The position numbers and the translations under genes were made by a program. Below the pieces are notes generated by a model that was not told the origin of the DNA, did not search any database, and saw only the letters and a program-made list of their open reading frames with translations. Source: Mesostigma viride (Eukaryota > Streptophyta > Mesostigmatophyceae > Mesostigmatales > Mesostigmataceae). Taken from it: a stretch of 64,000 nt of DNA. Where the stretch lies: positions 1,403,515 through 1,467,514 of the forward strand of contig RPFO01000026.1 of the NCBI GenBank assembly GCA_009746045.1, given 5' to 3'. Shown piece after piece: positions 46,035 through 57,017 of the stretch (within the stretch, counting starts at the first letter, position 1; each line of letters begins with the position of its first letter).

Positions 46035-49000
46035 CCCGTGTTTTTTTAATTAGAACGCGATATATCGCGTTGTAAGCTTTTTTTAGAACGCGTATAGCAC
46101 CTAAGGAAAATTTTTTTTCATGGTCATGTATATACTTTCCTGTTCAAAGCCCATAAATCAAAGGATTTTTTGAGCTACTCAGACCTACAAAATGCTTATT
46201 CATTAGAGAGATACACTGGTTTGAATAAGGGGGGTCTGACCATGACCGCGATTTCTTGACCCTAGGTCACAAGTCATGTGCTTATTCACAAATGGTTCAT
46301 GAAAAAAATCTGGCTTCTTGCACGAGCTATGGGCAACATATGCAGGCTCTGTGAAACAAAACTCAGGCCCATTGGGCCACTGGAGCTATTTTTCATTAGC
46401 ATCACAATTACAACGCAGTACAACGCAGTGGGAAACATGAGAGCCCTCCACAACATTACGCAACGACACGAGCCCCATAAACGGGGCCATAGTGAGCTTG
46501 GAGGGTCAAAACGTTGAAAATAGGTGTTGTATAAGTTATACTGCATCAAACATGCATCAAACATCATGACTAGATGACCTAATATGACTGAATCATGCAG
46601 CCATAGCCAAAGCATCATCCACTCTCACAACGTGTTGAGCACATGCCTCGTGGGAACGGAGGTGCTGGGTTTTCATTCCATAACGCGTGCAATACTGAAA
46701 GAAAGAGGCACGTGTAATGCAAGGCTTGGATAGGTTGAGTGATCCATGAGCTTACATGCAGGCAAAGATGACGCTGGAATATGCATGCTAGCAAATGGTG
46801 GCAAGATGCTAACAACACATGATTATACACCATGATTATGGGCACCTAGCTGATCTTCTTGCACAATCAACGCAGTATAAACCATCAACATCCAATCCTC
46901 ACGATATATGCACGGCTTGACGACGTATACAGCACCTAAATACTGCACAACTGCAACCTGCTATGGCTGACATGCAAGCAACGTCGAGTAGGATGGCGGT
47001 CTTAGAGAGGCTGGCTGGGCAGAGGTCGGTAGAAATAAGTGGAAAACTGGCAGAAACTAGGTAGAAACACGATATACATACGCCTGCAAGCACTATTGAG
47101 CCGGTGGCAGAGGCCATTTCCAGGAAAATACAGCATACCGTAGCAATAGCCACGGTCACGCCTTACGCTATTTGCAGGCACCATCATGCCCGGAGCTACC
47201 CAATAAAAGTCTGCACAAATCTCGGTTTAGCCGAGAGTCGGCCGGGCGTTCGGAATGAATAAACATGTGTTAAGAAGTCGAAACACCATGGAAATACCAA
47301 GCATGGTGCCGCAGCAGACCCGAGTCTTGACGTAATAATATGTATGCCGGTTTCCAGGGTTTCCGCATGAAAGTTGGGTGAGAAACTGGGAAAAACTACG
47401 TTTCCTTTGCCCCAGTACCTCAACAAACTCGTAGAAACATAATTATCAACCTTTGAACGCATCATCATGGTCGTGCTATACCCAACAGCCACTGAATTTC
47501 GCGCGAAAACTGGCAAGATCTACCTGCCGCCATCGCCGTCGTCTTCACCTTCGTCCCGCGAAAATGCCTGATTTCAGTGGTACATATTTGTTTGCAGCTG
47601 TCACAAAAAAAAATACCAAAAATACCAGGATTTTTTCTTGAATTCTATGAGATGTTTCTGACCTATTTTGAAAGTTTCAGGCCAAAAATCGCATGTTTAA
47701 CCCATAGTCCGTAAACACTATCGTATACGATAGTGTTTGGGTTCCCGCCAGAAACGGCGCGGCGCCGGTAGCGCCGCGCCACTTCTGACGGAGGACACGT
47801 GTCCGGTGGGTCTGGGAACACTTAGGGACGAAGGTGGTGCATAGGTTTGGGGGGTATATTCGCCATAGCCTGGTTATTACAACGTGAATTGAGAATGTAT
47901 CACGTGACTTTGGCGGGAAATTTTCACTCGCGCGCGCGCGTATCGAGATATGGCTGCAAACGTGCCGTTATCACGGAAATTTTTGCGTCTCCCGGCCTGA
48001 GACGGTTCAGAATGTCGCTCAGAATGACGATGCGTGTTTTTCCTAGGTCAGGCATGGCCAGATTGGTAGGACTAGGAAAATACAGGTAGGAAAATACTGC
48101 CTTCTTGGTCGTCAGTGCCATATGAGTTATAGCTTACCATATTTCGATTTTCTCTGTATGGCCGAGCAGTCTGCGCCAGCCCGAGCATCCAGGTTTGGTA
48201 CGGGACATCTGCTGCAAGGTTTGCTGGGATTGCGGACGCGTTTGTAGGTCATCTTTGCACGGAATATCAACGTAGTAACCATAGCGGATGCATGCATGAT
48301 GCGGCTATGGCGGCCTATGCCTGTAGCGCACTAGTATGTGTGAGATATGAGGGTCCCGGCCAGCAGAATCCGGGCGGGACGTGAATGAGCCAGGTACGGC
48401 AACGTGTTTGCATGTTGTTTGCCGCGGAATACGCCTGCCATGCATTATAGTTGACGAGTTTATTGGTGCAGCATTTAGCAAGCTTCCATGCCTGCTGTAA
48501 AGAGTGGTATCAGCCCTGTGAGTGCTCAGTTTATGGCATTTCCTTAGAGTATACCACCCCGTTAGTTCAGGTAGGCAACCCGTTTGCATTCCAGCACTTT
48601 TTCCAGTCTTTTGTAGCTTGTTATAATGCATTGCTGTGTTGCATGTCATAGATGGCTGTCTACGCGCGCGTAACCCACACACATATATGAGCGTGGTGCC
48701 ATGTGCAAAACTCAATTCTGAGTGGCCCCCCTGGTATGGGGATGCCTGAACTACCTAATAAAATTATCCAACCTTGACATTGGTGTTTACAACCCTCCCC
48801 TGAAAAAAAGGGGGGGGTTCCATGGTGTGATGCATGAAAATGTTCGTCTTTTGTCCAACTTTGACTGAGAATATCATGCAACCCACTTACGGGACTCAAG
48901 ATATTATTGCATATTCTGAAAGCCCTTGAAGTGTAGATATTCCTGGCATCTTGGTTGAGGGTATTTGGAGTAGCGGTCTGGGAGTTATGATTTTTTTAAT

Positions 49001-49134
49001 TTTAGGGGGTATGAAAGTGCCAAAAATGGCTCTACGGACTATGGGTTAATAGGTTTGCCACGTGTCAGATTACAACGCGATACATCGCGTTCTAACCCTA
49101 CAACGCGATGTATCGCGTTGTAAAAAAACACAGG
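46035..49134. mobile_element. TTAA-target element, family 1, copy 2
   Basis: Ends CCCGTGTTTTTTTA and CCTGTGTTTTTTTA (inverted), with TTAA at 46031-46034 and 49135-49138. Without the nested element (47701-49045) it is about 1.75 kb and collinear with 29798-31571 read in reverse. AACGCGATATATCGCGTT-type palindromes lie at both ends. No transposase frame is recognised. Confidence 0.88.
47701..49045. mobile_element. TTAA-target element, family 2, nested
   Basis: 1345 bp with inverted ends CCCATAGTCCGTA, between TTAA at 47697-47700 and 49046-49049. The empty site is visible in copy 1 (about 29880-29900, minus strand), where the flanks run on directly. The left end also holds a hairpin around ACACTATCGTATACGATAGT and a GC palindrome GGCGCGGCGCCGG. 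No transposase seen. Confidence 0.88.
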
Positions 49135-50291
49135 TTAAGCTGCTAGGCAGCCTGCTCCCCAGCTGCGAGGTTGATGTGGACCATCGCATCTCCCTCGCCT
49201 GGCACGCTTTACGCCAATACCCGGCCCTGTGGCGCAAGCCCCTTTGCAAGATAGAGAAACATGACCTGTTTAAGGTCCTCGTCCTTCCTGTTCTTACCTA
49301 TGGGGCCGAGACGTGGCAAGCTGGACGGCGCGGTCACCAACATGCTGCGATCCATTTTCAGATCGAGTAGGATATGCTGCTCATGTCCGCAATGAGGACC
49401 TGTACCTTGGCATGCCATATATCACCAGCACCAAGGGTTAAGCAAGTTACGGCGCCTAGCTGCAGCTCGTAGGGCACCTAGCTCGCACCAACCAGGTATA
49501 GACACCTCACGTGGCCCCCCCGCGGGACTGCGCCCAGGTCAGCCCGGCCGGCACCTCCTGATGTGGGCCGGGCCCCGTGATGTTAGACGCCGAAAGGCCC
49601 GCACCTTCATCAAAGAACAGCTAGTAGTAGAGGACATGGATGGGGGCCGGGCCTAGGCCTCTCCGTGATTTGGAAAAAGATGATGGACAAGGCCAAGTGG
49701 GCCGAGGTCATAGAGGACACCGAGCCCCCCCCCGTGGGGAAGCGCCCGCGGGTCGGTGCAATTGGTCTGCAAACCCGCGGGAGGCACGCCAGGCAGATCC
49801 CCTAGGGTAGAGTTGATGTTGATAGATTTTGTAGATAGATGTTGTAGATAGCTGTTGTAGATAGATTAGACCGGTAGGACTGTTTGCACCCATCCATCCA
49901 TCCATCCATCCATCCATCGGGGTTAATGGTTGATCACTGACTCCCCAACGGGAGCACGAGTCTAATTAATTAATTAACTAATTATGGGGGTGGCAATCAG
50001 GTGAGAAAGGAACTTGACCCCTACATAGTACGTAAGCCCCGTTACATGCGGACACACAAGTTTTGCTACGGAAAATATGGTCACGACTGAACACTACCGT
50101 ATGCGGTCGTATTCACGCGGCCACGAGCCACGAGCCATGAGGTAGCCATGGCTGACCGGACGGCGGAGCTCATAACTTTCACGTTTGGGCACTAACTTCG
50201 GCCGTGAATATCACAATCGCTTCGTCTTTCTAATAAGACGCACACACTGATGCATGGAATTTTCCGAAGCTATGACGCAATATTTGACGAG

Positions 50292-51811
50292 CAAACGCTA
50301 CTCCACGCAACGCAGCCTGGCGGCTGCGCTAAGCCCTGAAACTACGTCTGCACTGCTCCGGCTGCAGCCTCGCCCTCAGGTTCGGAAGGCAGTGGTGACA
50401 CTATAGTCGCGCACTGGTGGTCGCCCAGATCCCTCCCGGGCTTTCCTCGCCCTCTGCATCGCCTGAGCCCAAGCGCAGTCGCCAAGAAGGCGAACCTGGC
50501 TGGTCTGAGAGCGATATTTTGACGTCGACAGGCTATTTTCCACCTGTGACGACAACAGGCCGGGCCTTTTCGACATGCCACCCATCAAGATACGGTGAGC
50601 TCGTGTTTTACGGGTCACATGCCTCGCTGCTGCATGGCCCTGTGCCACCACCTCACCAAATTCAATTTTTTCCGCAACGGAGCTGACGGCAGGTTTTCCC
50701 ACCGCGCATGTGGCATGCCGACCCACCTCTCCGGCTGGTCTCGCCCCCGCCTTCAGCTCGTCGCTCTCTTACCCATCCTTAAGCGCGCTCGATCTGCCGA
50801 GGACCTTCTGAACCCAGTCCCCTTAATTGACCGAATCCACCTTCCTCCTCCATGCACCTCCAAGACGCCAGATCTCACAGCAGGTGACGCCCCTCGCTGC
50901 AGATGTGCATGGCAGCCGTGTGGGCCGCACGTTGGCTGCTGAGCTCGATCCCGGCCCGCCATTTCCACCGCCACCTCCACTCCTTTTCGCCTCCAACCCC
51001 ACCCGGCCCCCACACCGCCTCCACCGACGACATCACCGCCCAGCTCCGCGACATCAACAAGCAAGCGCCTCCAAGACAACGCCATCGCCGTTGAGTGCCT
51101 GCAAAACACCGCAGGCCTCATGCACCGCCCAGGCGGTGAAGGACATTGCCGCCATTGAAGCCAGCCACCGCTGGCCCGGCTGGCGATGCCCCTCCCTTCC
51201 AGACCTGGGCGGAGATGCTCAAGCAACACACCACCTCCACCACCTAGCTCCGCCGACGGTCGCAGCACGTACATGCAGCCGCTACAGCAGCAGACGCTCG
51301 ACCTCTGCGAGGAGGCCGAGCTCGCCAAGCGCGGCCTCTGAAACGTCATCGTAAAGAACTCGGCGACCTGGTGGAACTGGTGAGAATTCCGTGACGCTTG
51401 CACAGGCGTTTGAGAGAGAAATCCTTGGTCACATGGGCCTTCTTGGTGAGATCAAGCTGGTCGCCCACCGCCTTCCCCGCTCGCGGGGTAAGGCAGGGGC
51501 GCCCCCGCTTCTTCTACCCCCGCCGGCGGACAAGATTTCTTTTCTTAGACGCCGCAAGCTCGGCACTCTCGAGAGAAGAATCCCTTCACATGGAGGACGA
51601 CTTGACCCTGGCGCAGCAGCAACGGCGACGCCGGGGAGCTAATAATGGCCGACCTACCTCCTGCTCCGGCAGACCACGGCGGGGAAGCCAGTGTACTGGA
51701 AGGGGGCGGCCATCTACGTCGCCCACAAGCCCTGGCTCGCGACCCCCGCGGCCCCAGCGACTCCAGGCGCCCCACCTCAGGGGAATACAGCAGTACTTAG
51801 TAGTGTAGAAT
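50292..51811 (+). pseudogene. ORF1-like protein of ORF1-only element B
   Basis: The same protein as in copy A, with many frameshifts. The original ATG appears mutated to TTG. Recognisable blocks are the Ser/Pro-rich start, helices around 51020-51330, and the C-terminal IKLVAHRLPR, KAGAPPLLL, DKISFLRRRK and LTLAQQQRR blocks. Confidence 0.7.
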
Positions 51812-51903
51812 AGTCAGGCGCCCTGTACGGCCACCGTGGCCTTGTTGTACATGTACGCCTATATTATACTATTATAAAAAGGCACTATCTATATATACCA
51901 GCT

Positions 51904-52060
51904 TTGCGGTGCAGCAGGGCTATTAGGTTCCTCCCGTTAGGCGTTTCCATTGGTCTTATCGTAGTATAGAGCTTTGACATGGCTCTGTATATAGGTTTAT
52001 AGCTGGGCGTTTGCTTTGGTTTGAGTGATTTCACTCTGCTGTAAGTAATTATATTTTTAA
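51904..52060 (+). mobile_element. SINE-1, copy 2, with TSD
   Basis: 157 bp flanked by a 12-bp duplication TATATACCAGCT (51892-51903, 52061-52072). It starts TTGCGGTGCAGCAGGGCTAT and ends TATTTTTAA. It is nearly identical to 7630-7792. Confidence 0.82.
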
Positions 52061-52090
52061 TATATACCAGCTGATGCATGAGCATTATAT

Positions 52091-52317
52091 TCTGATCAGA
52101 CACTCCGCAAAGGTGAAAACCTTTACGTTCAGTGCCAGGCCGCGGAAAACGCGGAAAACGCGATCTGCAAATGAATCCGACCGGAATCGAACTGGGGACC
52201 TCTCGCACCAATTTTGCTGACTATAGGACGGACGTCTCCGGATACCATGGCATCGCCAACTTACACCTACAGTCATCCGCAAAAGTTCTCCTGTCCGGGG
52301 AGTGATGCAAGCCTTTC
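52091..52317 (-). mobile_element. SINE-2, tRNA-related, with 18-bp TSD
   Basis: 227 bp flanked by an exact 18-bp duplication GATGCATGAGCATTATAT (52073-52090, 52318-52335). On the minus strand the segment 52250-52175 reads like a decayed tRNA, ending in a B-box-like CCAGTTCGATTCCGG with an A-box-like TGGTATCCGGAGAC upstream. The T-stem pairs poorly, so it is not a functional tRNA gene. Confidence 0.78.
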
Positions 52318-52916
52318 GATGCATGAGCATTATATAGTCATGTACATATAGTACATGTGCATGTGCCTATTATTGATGTGCCACACACCAGATGATGCCT
52401 AGCTAGCTTTATTTATAGTTATGATGTGACCCCATGCAGGGAGTTACTCTCTGCTGAGAAGCCATGCCCTAGCTCGCCTTTGTATAGCCATGCTGCTCTT
52501 CCCCCCCTATACCTATGCCAGCGCCTTTCGTTACTGTGCTAGGATAATCATAGCACTTGGTGTGCCGGTGCACTTTGTGCATGCCCAGAGCAGGTGTGCA
52601 TGTTTACACCCTACCCTTGCAGGAAGTAGCCCAGAGTGTATAAAAAGCCATATGCCCCTTCTCAGGGATATGTGCTACATATACTCCCAACGGAGTTATA
52701 TGTTCCAATTCAATTCAATCCAATTTAATTCACGCGGCCGGCCTACCTATCGATCGGGCGGGCTCCTCAGCCATCACTGACTACGCTGCATTTCACCGCA
52801 CGCTATTTACCCCCGGCATCATTTCGGCGCGTGCAACTAAAGTACTGTAGCGTGACCCGCTGGCTTTGCCCAGCAAATAAATGTCACTTTTGGGCGGTAG
52901 AGAGAGAGAGTCCACG

Positions 52917-54470
52917 GAGGGACTGCCCGCTGCCCGCTGCGGCCCGCTGCCCGCGGCTAGCTGCCCTCTCACTGCCCGCTGCATGCCCGCTCGGCTGCCC
53001 GCCGGGCCGGCATGCCCGCCGGCTGCCCGCTCAGCTGCCCGCTGCCCGCTGTGCATGGCGCCCGCTGCCCCGGCCAGCCGGCTCAGCCTGCTGCCCGGCC
53101 GCTGATCGTACAGCTCGTTCTCACCAGTAAGAAGGCGCGCGCGCCCACGCGACCAAGAATTAATTTCTCGCTCAAACGCACGCGCAAGCTTCTCGGAATT
53201 CTCACCTTCCTCCACTTCGAAGTGCTTGACGATGACGTTGAGGCTGCGCTTGGCGAGCTCGGCCTCCTCGCGGAGGTCGAGCGTCTGCTGCTGGAGCTGT
53301 GCAGAGACGCGGCGGAGGTGGTGGAGGTGGTGTGCTGGATGTCCGCCCAGGTCGGGATGGGAGGAGCACCGCCGGCCATGCAGACCAGCACGGGGCTTGG
53401 CTTGGCGGCAATGTCCTTCACCGCCTGGGCGGTGAGGCCTGCGGTGTTCTGCAGGACCTCGATAGCGATGGCATTGTCCTTGAGGCGCTGGTCGATGTCG
53501 CGGAGCTGCATGGGCGGTGATGGAGTAGGTGGAGGCGGAGGGGGGGGGGGGGGGGGGGGGCGAGGAGGGTGGCGGTACGTGGCGGTGGGGATGCATGGTG
53601 CATGGGGAGCTCAGCAGCCAGTTGACGCGTGCGGCCCACAGCTGCCACATCTACGGCTATAGGGGCTTCCCGTGCTGTGAGAGCTAGGGCTTCTTGGAGG
53701 TGGGTGACAAAGGTGGATTCGGTCAAGGGGGTGGGTTTCCAGAGGTCCGCGGCACTGCGCTGAAGGATGGAAAAAAAGAGGGCAGCAAGCTGAAGGCGCG
53801 GTTGGGACCAGCCGGTCCTGCAGGGCAGGTCCGCGCGGTGAGACTGAAACTGCGTGGCCATCAGTTTGGCTGCGGAAGCAATTATGGCGTTGGAGGCGCT
53901 GGCACAGGTCAAGAAGGGAGGCGTACGACCCATAAAACAAGAGCTCCAGTATCCGGATGCACATCCGGATACTGGAGATACACAGTACGTACGTGGCCAG
54001 TCGAAAAAGCCGGGTCTGTGGACGTCAAAGGTGAAAAATAACCCGTCAACGTCAAAGTCGTGCTCAGACCAGCTAGGTTCGGCTGGGCGGCTGCGTATAG
54101 GCTCAGGCGATGCAGAAGGCGAGGCAGAAGGCCCGGGAGGCTTCGAGGCGACCACCAGTGCGCGACTACTAGTGTCACCGCTGCCTGCCGGACCTGAGGG
54201 CGAAGCTGCAGCCGGAGCTGCAGACGTATTTTCATGGCCTAGCGCAGCCGCCAGGCTGCGTTGCGTCGAGGAGCGTTTGATCGTCATATATTGCGTAACG
54301 GCTTTGGAAAATTGTATCAGCCGGCATGTGCGTCTTAGAAAGACGAAGTGATTGTGATATTCACAGCTGAATTTGGTGCTCAAACGTGACAGTTATATGA
54401 GCTCCGCCGTCAGCCATGGCTACGTCGTGGCTCGATCATGGCTCGTGGCTCGTCTCACGGAATATGTGCC
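52917..54470 (-). mobile_element. ORF1-only retroelement, copy C, rearranged 3' end
   Basis: The 5' leader (54470-54290) and ORF1 (ATG near 54287) match copies A, B and D down to about 53150. There the 3' third of ORF1 gives way to a GC-rich CTGCCCG-based repeat (52922-53100). No hairpin tail and no target duplication are found. The ORF1 frame is broken several times. Confidence 0.75.
52922..53100 (+). repeat. CTGCCCG-based GC-rich repeat
   Basis: Irregular heptamer CTGCCCG/GCTGCCC with insertions of GCATGC and CGGCC. It replaces the 3' part of ORF1-only copy C. Confidence 0.85.
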
Positions 54471-54585
54471 ACCATTCCTGCCACGAACCCAGTTGCTGCC
54501 GGCACCAGACGACTTGTGCGACCCCAAACAATCGGTGGAGGGCATGCACGGAGCCCTAGCAATTGAACCCAGCTCCAACCTTTAA

Positions 54586-56284
54586 CCCCTAAATGGGCAG
54601 AAATACTGCCGATGCATCGGCTGTAACTTCACAATTTTGCAAACCAAATGCCATCCAACCCACCCATATCCAATGGCTGTCCTTGGGGGCCAAGCATGTC
54701 CATGAGTTGCCCTTCGGGTTGGTATATCACAACCTTACATATATGCAGGGTAGGCCATGTATAACTGCCGTCAAAGTCAGGGGGGTCAAGACGAGCGTTT
54801 TCATTTTTGGTAGAATGTGCATTTTGAATTAGGTTGTAAGAGCTAGGCACCTACCACTTCAGGGATGATAAACAATTAGTTGCTGAACAGTTTGAGCCAT
54901 TGGGGTCATCATTTGGGTGGGTATACCAGCAGTTACACCCAGTACAGCCCATAGGGGTACCGTTGGTAAAAAGCAACCAAGGGGGTAGGAGTGGGCATAC
55001 TACCTACTAATACCTACTAATATGGCCCCCAACCATGCCACACAATACATTTCCCTTCCACAATGATGGGGAAACATAACTGCATCATCACACTGCCCTT
55101 ACATGGCACCTATGTGCAGGTGCCAGCTTGTCCATGCACGTAGGTAACGTGGTACGGATACCCTACGCAAGGCATGCATTCTAGGAGGCAGCCACCAACA
55201 AACTAGTGATTTTAAGCCTATTTCAGCTTGCCCTAGCAAGGATAAACTAGGCCTAAGCTGCTATAGCTTGCCAGGTGATGGCCAGCACACCTGGTGGCAC
55301 ATGCTGACAATGGGAAGCTTCTACTCACCGGTTACATGCTTGATGATGCCACAGAGACCAGCCAACTGCCTCACACTCATGCAATATGTGTGTGGGAAAT
55401 GTATAACAAACATATATGGAGGTATTCAAACCCATACAGCCTCTGAAACTTATCACCATCACCCTGTGGCAGGTCAACTGACTGAGGGAAGCATCTAAGA
55501 AGGGTGTTTTAGAAAGGGGCCAGGCCAGGGTCAACAAAGAGCATGAATAATGCAAAAAGAATGTGCTACACAAGCTAGAACGTATATATAAACGTCAAAC
55601 ATCGACAAGAAAACGATAACTCAGCTTTACCTGGCATGGCTGGCATTACCTTGGCCCAGGCGGTGGCCGCAAAATGGCGCATTTCGGCACACCAAAGTTG
55701 TGCAGCATGGTCGCTGGATTCGGCGATTTCTGGCCACCCTTGCACGTTTACGACTACTATGTATCATAAAAAGTACAAAGAAACCAATATATCCTTTAAA
55801 ATACGCCGGAAAGGTATTGCTGTCAACGTTTCTATCGTCCGGCCTGATCGCATTTTTTTCCAGCAAGAACGCTGCCGACACCTATCAAATGGCATTCCCG
55901 CGAACCAAAAATTGGCCTGTATCATCTTTAGGACGTATAAAATCAATTTCCTGAGTTTGGTCAGAAAATTCGAACGAAAACGTAAATGCCATGCGTGGGC
56001 GCAAGCCGCCATGGCCAGGTCGTCGTTTTCCGGAATGCACGTTGTACGTGAAAAAGTACCCTGACCCCTTGTACTTTGACCGGCCAGAACACCTCTATAA
56101 CTTTGTCAGAAGTATGCAAACCCTAGTACCATGCTGTGAGGAAAATTATAAACTTTCGATCTTCTCAGCTAAACTTTTCCTAATTCTCAATAGTTTTCGC
56201 GGCATTTGGTCCCCCGAGAAGGGGCCGACGTGTCGGCTGTAACTCAGTTTTAGGCGGAAAATCGGCAGCCAGACCATTTAGGGG
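54586..56284. mobile_element. TTAA-target element, family 3
   Basis: 1699 bp with inverted ends CCCCTAAATGG, between TTAA at 54582-54585 and 56285-56288. Subterminal sequences also mirror each other loosely (TCGGCTGTAACT at both ends). The interior has a 142-codon frame (55636-56064) and a 76-codon frame (55268-55498), neither resembling a DDE transposase. Confidence 0.83.
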
Positions 56285-56288
56285 TTAA

Positions 56289-57006
56289 GCATCGGGATCT
56301 CCAGTTGAATTGGCCGGCGTCCCATCTTGCTCATGTTATTACTGAGATGGCACGGAAACTGCCGGCCGTCGCTATAAGCTAGGATTCAATTTCCTGTGCT
56401 ACGCCACAGTACAGTACTACTCTGAATAACCCTGTCGGTACACCGGCGCGTGAATTAACTCAACTCAACTCTGACAACAGTAACCTGATGTTTTCTGGCA
56501 TATACTGTACGCGGGCTTTTGCATGGTTCCCGTCGCACATTTGAAAGTGATGTCCTCCGGATTTTTGCCTTTGCACCGTGTGCAGCTCTTGGCTGCATGT
56601 GGAAACATGGCATGGCTAACGTAATGACTGACTATACTGTAGCTAGCTAGACCTTTTCAGTGGTTTCCCGTTTGCGGGTATTTCCTCGTTAATCGGGTGG
56701 GCGAGCGATCGCAGCAATGGTGCTCATCACTAGACACTCCCGGACAGAACTTTAGGCTCGAAACACACGCTCTGATCAAGCTAGCTGTTTACGGACCCAC
56801 CGTCTAGGCCGGTCATCTTGTCGCTCTTCGCGTAAGCCAGACATAGTTTCCGAAACTATGTCTGGCAATGATGAACAAGGCTATATACTGAATGTTAGCA
56901 ATGCCTAGCCTTGCCACCATACCTAGTCACGCCGCACCGCAAATTAACGCAAGGTATTAAAACAGCCAACCATAGCCTTTAAGCCTAGCATAATAGCATT
57001 AGTATA
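56289..57006. other. Intergenic; includes left half of the dispersed repeat
   Basis: 56697-56830 matches the left half of the repeat at 19898-20180 (GCGATCGCAGCAATGGTGCT ... TAGGCTCGAAACACACGC). A short palindrome CATAGTTTCCGAAACTATG occurs near 56841. No gene. Confidence 0.6.
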
Positions 57007-57017
57007 CAGCCAGCCAT

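Larger units (their letters stand above)
45890..49980 (+). pseudogene. LINE reverse-transcriptase 3' fragment interrupted by a TTAA element
   Basis: 45890-46034 encodes LEVSKKTEALAIG, matching the reverse-transcriptase region after the YADD motif. It continues at 49139 with KLLGSLLP, then FKVLVLPVLTYGAETW, then the terminal coding remnant, CCAT run, hairpin CTCCC-CAAC-GGGAG (49940s) and ATTA tail. Removing 46035-49138 joins the two parts in frame as R-D-R-V-K-L-L-G across a single TTAA. Confidence 0.85.
50123..52727 (+). mobile_element. ORF1-only retroelement, copy B (full length)
   Basis: Flanked by an exact 12-bp duplication ATTCACGCGGCC (50111-50122, 52728-52739). Leader, degenerate ORF1 (about 50292-51811), 3' untranslated region, hairpin ACTCC-CAAC-GGAGT and an AATTC-rich tail. 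Two SINE-like insertions (51904-52060, 52091-52317) interrupt the 3' untranslated region. No ORF2. Confidence 0.9.

Noticed and set aside
46035-49134. piggyBac transposase gene
   Set aside because: No frame above about 140 codons and no DDE-like motif; the elements are non-autonomous.
52170-52255. Functional tRNA gene (minus strand)
   Set aside because: The B-box is good but the T-stem and acceptor pairing are poor, and it lies inside a TSD-flanked SINE.
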